Shown in pieces: positions 62,101 to 64,000 of a DNA stretch of 64,000 nt. This DNA comes from Arcticibacter sp041902385 (lineage in GTDB: Bacteria; Bacteroidota; Bacteroidia; Sphingobacteriales; Sphingobacteriaceae): positions 1,736,001 to 1,800,000 of the forward strand of contig NZ_CP169244.1 in assembly GCF_041902385.1 (NCBI RefSeq). Direction: 5' to 3'. Position 1 is the first letter of the stretch. Each line of letters opens with the position of its first letter. Position numbers and translations under genes: made by a program. The notes below the pieces were generated by a model. The model was given only the letters and a program-made list of their open reading frames with translations. It did not search any database and was not told where the DNA came from.

Positions 62101-63171
62101 TTCAAGGATTTCAGGATCGAGCTGACAGCAATAAAGAGCCAGAGCTTTAACTACTCCACGAACTTCAAATTCAATGCTCAGCTTAATGATTTCGAGAATC
62201 AGAGTCCCGTTACTACGGGGGATTTCAGCATCTCTTACTTCGCCCTGAAGACAGCGTTTAAGGATGGCGGCGACGGGAAGTCGAACTTGTTCAGACAGTT
62301 TGAACGTAACAGGCAGATCGTATCGGCCCGCCTGGGCGCTGCTAACCCGAACTCAACGGGTACTGAAAGCGGATTTGCCGAAGGATATGGCAAGAACTCG
62401 CAGGAGGTAGTGATCAATTCATTCATCGCTGCTTACACCGGGAAAGATCCGAACAGCATGAGCCTGCACCGGTTCCCCAAGATTCCGGTTCCGAACTGGC
62501 GTGTGACCTACAATGGTCTTACGAAGTACGACTTTTTCAGCAATCTGTTTGCTTCGTTCGACCTGAGTCATACTTACCGCTCCACGTATAGCGTAAACGG
62601 TTTCAATTCTCTTGCGAGGTACAGGGAGACGGGGGGCTACTCGAGTGTGAAGGATGTGAACGGAAACTTCCTGCCGAGGTACCAGTTCTCGCAGGTCACC
62701 TTGCTTGAGCAGTTCGTTCCTTTCCTTGGGGTAGACTTCAGGCTGAAGAATAATGTGAGTGCAAATTTTGAGTACCGTAAAACAAGAGCCCTGAGTCTGA
62801 GTCTGGCAAACAGTCAGCTTGCGCAGCAGAATGAGAACGGCCTGGTGTTCGGCCTGGGGTATCGGACCAATCAGTTCCGCTTCCCCTTCGGTATGTTCCA
62901 GGGACGTAAGCTGAACAACGATCTGAACTTCAAGCTGGATCTTGCCATTGACGACAGAAAGACGGTGATCTACCGGGCGGATGTTGATAATGCGGAAGTC
63001 TCTTCAGGTGCGAAGAACATCACTCTTCGTCCGTCGATAGATTACATTCTCAATCAAAGGATGAATCTGCGGCTGTTCTATGACGGGAACATCACCAAGC
63101 CATACACTTCTCAAACGTTTAATACTTCGTACAGTAACTTCGGAATTAACCTGAGGTTTATGATACAGTAG
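56143..63171 (+). CDS. sprA: Gliding motility / type IX secretion translocon protein SprA
   Basis: 2342 residues from a GTG start 20 bases after ruvA. The N-terminus (LKLLTLCCFLTILFHGKVSA then QN) is a signal peptide. Family landmarks: RVFGGSTIDI-type segment IFGGSTIDIRPQGAADLTLA (about 147-166), KIGTNYNTEAQFDFENQMKL, SRLGYISLNFALNADEVLAV and GVSYIDDFEGSRSVIDLKSA (about 830). The C-terminal third is beta-strand-rich and ends SNFGINLRFMIQ, an outer-membrane barrel end. SprA forms the very large outer-membrane barrel through which type IX cargo passes. The length is normal and the frame is intact over 7 kb, in contrast to several broken genes elsewhere in the window. Confidence 0.96.
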   Translation: MTQISTLKLLTLCCFLTILFHGKVSAQNTNDSLRIPYPLKDSKSLDLQQGSGMNLRSPSNIKRTVEFDPANRRYIIREKIGEHLYRPPQYLTIEEYERYEAERIKRGYWRELADTATSQMRQDGFIPSIKVNSKVFERIFGGSTIDIRPQGAADLTLAGKINRNENPLFNERQRKQTNFDFDQRIQMNVAGQIGKNFKIGTNYNTEAQFDFENQMKLDFKGHPDDIIQSVEAGNVSLPLNSTLISGSQALFGIKTKLQFGKLNMTSVFSQQKSQQKEITITNGSQQNEFRISADNYEANKHFFLSQFFRNHYNEALQSLPVIRSNVTITQVEVWVTNRSNSTTDSRDVLGLMDLGESNPYDSRQRRTGGSVVPAAGPAGDPAFPQQSNNLLQNLLAYSGSIRLTNSNAVSEYFQGYGATDNYSKLTYARKLTDREFTLNSRLGYISLNFALNADEVLAVAFRYNYNGVEYQVGEFSTDIPVDPANPKMLFVKLLKNEMLKTNLPTWDLMMKNIYSLGAYQVGRNDFRLNIYRLDEKSGVETPTIGEGVNTSGKRWLQLTNLDNLNQNNEKTPDGYFDFIDGVTIDPLNGRITFPLLEPFGSDLAAQFSQGETNLREKYVFQPLYDLTKADAQQLYQSLNRYVIKGTYQSEVGSEFQLNAINIPPGSVQVTAGTLPLVEGTDFTVDYNIGRVRILNQALLSSGQPIRIKLENSELFGLQQRTLFGTHLDYRVNNKLNLGGTIMNLTEKPLTAKVNIGEEPISNTMWGLDATYSSDSRWLTRLVDKIPFIETKEPSSIAFSGEFANLIPGHPRSLNFAGSKNGVSYIDDFEGSRSVIDLKSAIGWQLSGTPNTVNRLFPESELTNDLEYGYNRARLAFYNIDPIFFRRVGNTDAPANIRNNIAEQSNHLVREVLEQEVFPFKQSITGQPLTLPTLDLAFYPNVRGPYNYSTTGINSDGTLANPRSRWGGIFRKLETTDFEALNVGFIEFWVMDPFIYKQNAAGGDLYFNLGNISEDVLKDGRKSLENGLPADGDVSRTDETAWGRVPKLQPVVQAFDNNPQSRQFQDVGLDGLSNNDERQFFSGFVNQVKPRLNPAAADELSNDPSSDDYRYFRGGDIEKGNPGILKRYERYNGTEGNSKTSAQSLAETGLENSAATSMPDGEDVNRDNNMSLTDEFFEYKVSIRPQDMVVGQNFIADKVTSTVKLANGSNAPVSWYQFRIPISQFGGKVGNIQDFKSIRFIRMFMTNFADTTVLRMGRLQLVRGEWRQYNASNASSDVIADPALGTSAPDNSTIDVSTVNIEENGKRTPIPYVVPPGIQRERDLSNYRGETQMNEQSLALTVSNLRDGYTRAAFRNTFNDFRSYKQLEMFIHAEGDQLRDRDISATLRLGSDNRDNYYEYVVPLAITSPGTSDPNSIWPEKNRMVLELKKLQAAKAARNEANWPENKPFYYRDGDNMIVVMGQPDLSKVRVYMLGVRNPLRNSSAPAGDDGLDKTAQVWFNELRLTEFDERGGWAATGRMNAKLADFADVTVSGSKSTIGFGSIDKRVSERNRTDDRFFDLSSNIELGKFFPERTGVKIPMFINFSTQRSIPQFDPRSPDLELVNALTNMSDAKKDSIHRIVDDYTQRRGINFTNVRKLRTDPSAKSHLWDIENFSASYAYTEYNHRDFINEMSLQKTYRAGLAYNYNATPKNYAPFAKIIKSNTLALLRDFNFNLMPSVINFRIDVDRLYSENTLRDNNSPENVLRTTFNKNFQISRLYGISWNLTKSVQLDFNATNYGIIDEPQGRINGLKRDTVWENLKKLGRTTDYSHNLNVNYTVPVNKIPGFGWTNLVARYGTTFNWKTEPLATLNDPTINLGNTIQNSRTIQLNPTLNFTSLYNKIGFLRRSAGQDGGSFFIGALTSIKNVSGAYTRTEGTYLPGYLPKTNLFGYDFDADAPGLGFIFGSQKDIRLKAIQQGWISRDTLQNQLYVTSKKEDLNFRGTIEPFKDFRIELTAIKSQSFNYSTNFKFNAQLNDFENQSPVTTGDFSISYFALKTAFKDGGDGKSNLFRQFERNRQIVSARLGAANPNSTGTESGFAEGYGKNSQEVVINSFIAAYTGKDPNSMSLHRFPKIPVPNWRVTYNGLTKYDFFSNLFASFDLSHTYRSTYSVNGFNSLARYRETGGYSSVKDVNGNFLPRYQFSQVTLLEQFVPFLGVDFRLKNNVSANFEYRKTRALSLSLANSQLAQQNENGLVFGLGYRTNQFRFPFGMFQGRKLNNDLNFKLDLAIDDRKTVIYRADVDNAEVSSGAKNITLRPSIDYILNQRMNLRLFYDGNITKPYTSQTFNTSYSNFGINLRFMIQ

Positions 63172-63172
63172 G

Positions 63173-63491
63173 AGTTGTAAGTTGTAAGTTATAAGTTGTG
63201 GGTTGTAAGCTATAAGTGGTAAGTTTTTGGGTGGCGAGTTGAAAAATGTAAGTATTAAGATCTGAGTATCAAGACGTGGTGCCTGATGGCGTCTTGATGT
63301 TTTCCTTTGGGGTGCGTGCAATAAGAACTGTGTCATCAGCGCCCAAGGCAGATTGATGGAGGCAAACGAACGGTGTGGTGAGTCGACAAGGGTGCTGCCA
63401 CTAATGTCTTATGTCACTTATCGCCTATAACGCATAAGCCGCAACCCACAACCCAATACTTACAACTTACCACTTAAAACTTACTACTTAT
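63173..63491. repeat. Second-family heptamer tract (RAGYTRT) with opposing arms
   Basis: Eight direct units from 63173: AGTTGTA AGTTGTA AGTTATA AGTTGTG GGTTGTA AGCTATA AGTGGTA AGTTTTT. The right arm (about 63428-63491) carries eight units in the opposite orientation. The 200 bases between contain a hairpin (63268-63298) and otherwise nothing recognisable. This fills the sprA-gcvH gap. Confidence 0.8.
63268..63308 (+). terminator. Likely terminator after sprA
   Basis: ATCAAGACG (63268-63276) pairs with CGTCTTGAT (63290-63298) across a 13-base loop and is followed by GTTTTCCTTT. Confidence 0.5.
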
Positions 63492-63494
63492 TGT

Positions 63495-63502
63495 TATTTT
63501 TG
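63495..63502 (+). promoter_or_regulatory. -7 promoter element for gcvH
   Basis: TATTTTTG fits TAnnTTTG and lies 15 bases before the ATG at 63518. It directly follows the repeat tract; no -33 box is clear. Confidence 0.45.
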
Positions 63503-63517
63503 AAAACAAAAAATATC

Positions 63518-63898
63518 ATGAATTTTCCCCCCAGTTTAAAGTACACAAAAGATCACGAGTGGATTCGGGTAGAAGGCGACGTTGCTTACGTAGGTATCAC
63601 TGAATTTGCTCAGAGAGAGCTAGGAGACATTGTTTACATCGATATCAATACGGTAGGCGAGGAAGTTTCGCAGAACGAGGTATTCGGTACTGTTGAAGCG
63701 GTTAAAACGGTTTCAGATCTGTTTATGCCTGTTACGGCTACAGTTCTTGAAGTGAACGCGCAGCTTGACGCATCTCCTGAACTGGTTAATCAGGACCCTT
63801 ACGGTGAGGGCTGGATGGTGAAAGTGTCACTCGCTTCAGCCTCAGACATTGATTCCTTGCTTTCTGCAGATGAGTACAAAACACAGGTAGGCTTCTAA
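63518..63898 (+). CDS. gcvH: Glycine cleavage system H protein
   Basis: 126 residues from ATG at 63518 (MNFPPSLKYTKDHEWIRVEG). The lipoylated Lys is K63 in GTVEAVKTVSDLFMPV. GITEFAQRELGDIVYIDINT and YGEGWMVKVSLAS complete the lipoyl-domain fold. H protein carries the aminomethyl group between P, T and L proteins of glycine cleavage. The next gene's ATG overlaps its stop (TAATG). Confidence 0.97.
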   Translation: MNFPPSLKYTKDHEWIRVEGDVAYVGITEFAQRELGDIVYIDINTVGEEVSQNEVFGTVEAVKTVSDLFMPVTATVLEVNAQLDASPELVNQDPYGEGWMVKVSLASASDIDSLLSADEYKTQVGF

Positions 63899-64000
63899 TG
63901 ACAAACATATTGAAGTACCAGTATCCCGCCATTCTGTGGGGGATACTGGTACTTGTTCTTTGCGACATCCCTATGGGAGATCCTTCCGGAGGATCTATGT
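63898..64000 (+). CDS. VanZ-family membrane protein, N-terminal part cut by window end
   Basis: Thirty-four codons are visible: MTNILKYQYPAILWGILVLV followed by LCDIPMGDPSGG. The pattern K-Y-x-x-P-A-I-L-W, a hydrophobic helix and a polar 'C.IP' turn is the usual start of Bacteroidota VanZ-like proteins that follow gcvH. Translation is coupled to gcvH through the TAATG overlap. Function of these small membrane proteins is not established. Confidence 0.7.
   Translation, partial: MTNILKYQYPAILWGILVLVLCDIPMGDPSGGSM

Noticed and set aside
1..64000. tRNA or rRNA genes
   Set aside because: No cloverleaf-type TTCGANTC arms or rRNA core sequences were recognised while reading the noncoding gaps.

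Overview
The window comes from a member of the Bacteroidota, most likely a Sphingobacteriaceae (Pedobacter-like) bacterium. The evidence is the gliding/type IX secretion gene sprA, the order malic enzyme - ruvA - sprA - gcvH - VanZ-like gene, several DUF6266 and DUF4373 (Lin1244-like) proteins, Bacteroidota -7 promoter elements (TAnnTTTG), and the general lack of Shine-Dalgarno sequences. Genus assignment is inference.

Layout. (1) 1-14.5 kb: an exopolysaccharide/O-antigen-type locus. It has the end of a polyprenyl-phosphate sugar transferase, an 838-residue outer-membrane export protein with SLBB repeats, a Wzz-like chain-length protein, six or seven glycosyltransferases, a MurJ/Wzx-type flippase, an EpsG/Wzy-type polymerase and a divergent FkbM methyltransferase. 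From the wzz-like gene onward this part is clearly more A+T-rich than the rest. (2) 14.5-20 kb: accessory DNA. It holds an IS21-family remnant, two small lipoproteins, an unknown membrane-anchored protein, a broken gene, and a two-gene cassette pairing a PRTase-CE-like phosphoribosyltransferase with a NADAR-family (ADP-ribose chemistry) protein. (3) 20.1-27.7 kb: a compact mobile-looking block. It has a MocR-type regulator, an excisionase-like HTH protein, two DUF6266 proteins, a small membrane protein, a CHAP/TIGR02594-like amidase carrying an internal 22-residue repeat, a lipoprotein with a C-terminal membrane anchor, a DUF4373 replication-type protein and a DnaC-like ATPase. (4) 27.8-41.8 kb: a second, G+C-richer polysaccharide cluster. 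It has an EpsG polymerase, eight glycosyltransferases or related enzymes, an epimerase, an ABC exporter, a periplasmic phosphotransferase/sulfatase-fold enzyme and a WecA/MraY-type initiating transferase. (5) 41.8-64 kb: conserved chromosomal genes. These are an N-acetylglucosamine kinase-like protein with a response regulator, an RND efflux operon (adaptor, permease, TolC), an M61 peptidase, a LutB-like iron-sulfur protein, malic enzyme, ruvA, sprA, gcvH and the start of a VanZ-like gene.

Two patterns cut across the genes. First, many intergenic gaps from 26.7 kb onward hold strictly phased arrays of 7-bp units (RGYNRTY or RAGYTRT), usually with an oppositely oriented array at the other end of the gap and often bounded by perfect palindromes; the clearest is 28 consecutive units at 51153-51348. 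Second, at least eight genes are broken by a single-base indel, mostly in homopolymers and mostly one base short (wzz, flippase, polymerase, istA, an unknown gene, the PRTase, a glycosyltransferase and the RND permease). That fits systematic consensus error in the assembly, but it also affects surface-polysaccharide genes where phase variation is possible.
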